A stretch of DNA of 5,956 nucleotides from NCBI GenBank assembly GCA_012797505.1, contig JAAZOZ010000409.1, forward strand, positions 1-5,956, given 5' to 3'. Position numbers and translations under genes: made by a program. Under the pieces are notes generated by a model. The model made no database searches. It was not told the DNA's origin and saw only the letters and a program-made list of their open reading frames with translations. Below are positions 5,674-5,956 of this stretch, in pieces; position 1 is the stretch's first letter, and each line of letters starts with the position of its first letter. The DNA comes from Smithella sp. (GTDB lineage Bacteria; Desulfobacterota; Syntrophia; Syntrophales; Smithellaceae).

Positions 5674-5956
5674 ATGTTCTTAAAAGCGGTTTTTCCCGGA
5701 AAATACATTCAGGGCGAGGGCGTGCTCGCGCAACTGCCCGACACGATTGGCCCTTTCGGTAAAAAGGGGTTGATCCTGGCCTCTCCTTCCGCTCAAAACA
5801 AAATTCTGGTTCCATACCGGGAGAATTTAAAAACCCGCGGGATTCTCATCGAACCTTTTTCCGGAGAATGCTGCGAAAAGGAATTGAGCCGGCTGGCGGA
5901 CGTCCTTCGACGCGAGCGGGTGGATGTTCTGGTCGGCATGGGCGCGGGCAAGGCCA
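5674..5956 (+). CDS. gldA: Glycerol dehydrogenase (iron-containing alcohol dehydrogenase family), 5' part only
   Basis: The first 94 codons are present and the frame is open to the right edge; a full GldA is about 360-370 residues. The N-terminus FPGKYIQGEGVLAQL (7-21) matches the family's PGKYIQG opening closely. A conserved stretch PFSGECCEKELSRL (58-71) corresponds to the GldA segment PFGGECSxxEI, and VDVLVGMGAGKA (83-94) to the nucleotide-binding GxGGGK loop. The enzyme oxidises glycerol to dihydroxyacetone with NAD+ in the cytoplasm, using zinc or another divalent metal; the metal ligands lie beyond the window. The middle glycine of the GGGK loop is alanine here (GAGK), so cofactor preference or exact substrate may differ. 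GAGGAG at 5661-5666, 7 nt before ATG 5674, fixes the start. Related 2-deoxy-scyllo-inosose or glycerol-1-phosphate dehydrogenases are less likely given the PGKYIQG start. Confidence 0.88.
   Translation, partial: MFLKAVFPGKYIQGEGVLAQLPDTIGPFGKKGLILASPSAQNKILVPYRENLKTRGILIEPFSGECCEKELSRLADVLRRERVDVLVGMGAGKA

Overview
The window looks like ordinary chromosomal DNA from a Gram-negative-type bacterium with moderately high GC (mid-50s percent by eye). A syntrophic or sulfate-reducing Desulfobacterota-like host is my best guess. It rests on the gene mix: a lipoprotein family-5 binding protein, a LexA with a GAAC-N4-GTTC operator, a PIF1-WYL helicase and a GldA-type dehydrogenase. This is impression, not proof. 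I see no tRNA, rRNA, CRISPR array, insertion sequence, phage module or integration site.

Layout. Positions 1-1152 (minus strand) hold a two-gene unit. A hemolysin III/PAQR-family membrane protein (502-1152) is followed after 2 nt by an alpha/beta hydrolase (start 499) that runs off the left edge. A 171-bp divergent spacer separates this pair from a plus-strand lipoprotein substrate-binding protein of the peptide/nickel ABC class (1324-2958), which has no permease gene beside it. Next on the plus strand is a LexA-type SOS repressor (3061-3648). Its promoter is nearly consensus, and an 18-bp perfect palindrome fills the -35/-10 spacer. A short ORF with one predicted membrane segment (3677-3904) follows. 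Convergent to these, on the minus strand, is a PIF1-family helicase with a C-terminal WYL domain (3942-5537). Diverging from the helicase, the 5' part of a glycerol dehydrogenase gene (5674 onward) runs off the right edge.

How the genes relate. The hydrolase and the HlyIII protein are very likely co-transcribed and may act on membrane lipids. LexA almost certainly represses its own promoter. The helicase is a DNA-maintenance protein next to lexA, but I see no LexA-type box in its promoter region, so membership of the SOS regulon is not supported here. The binding protein and the glycerol dehydrogenase look like unrelated metabolic neighbours.

I found no clear undescribed multi-gene system. 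The points most worth a second look are the lexA control region (operator embedded in the core promoter, predicted leaderless mRNA), the helicase-WYL fusion, the HlyIII-hydrolase pair and the small membrane ORF after lexA.
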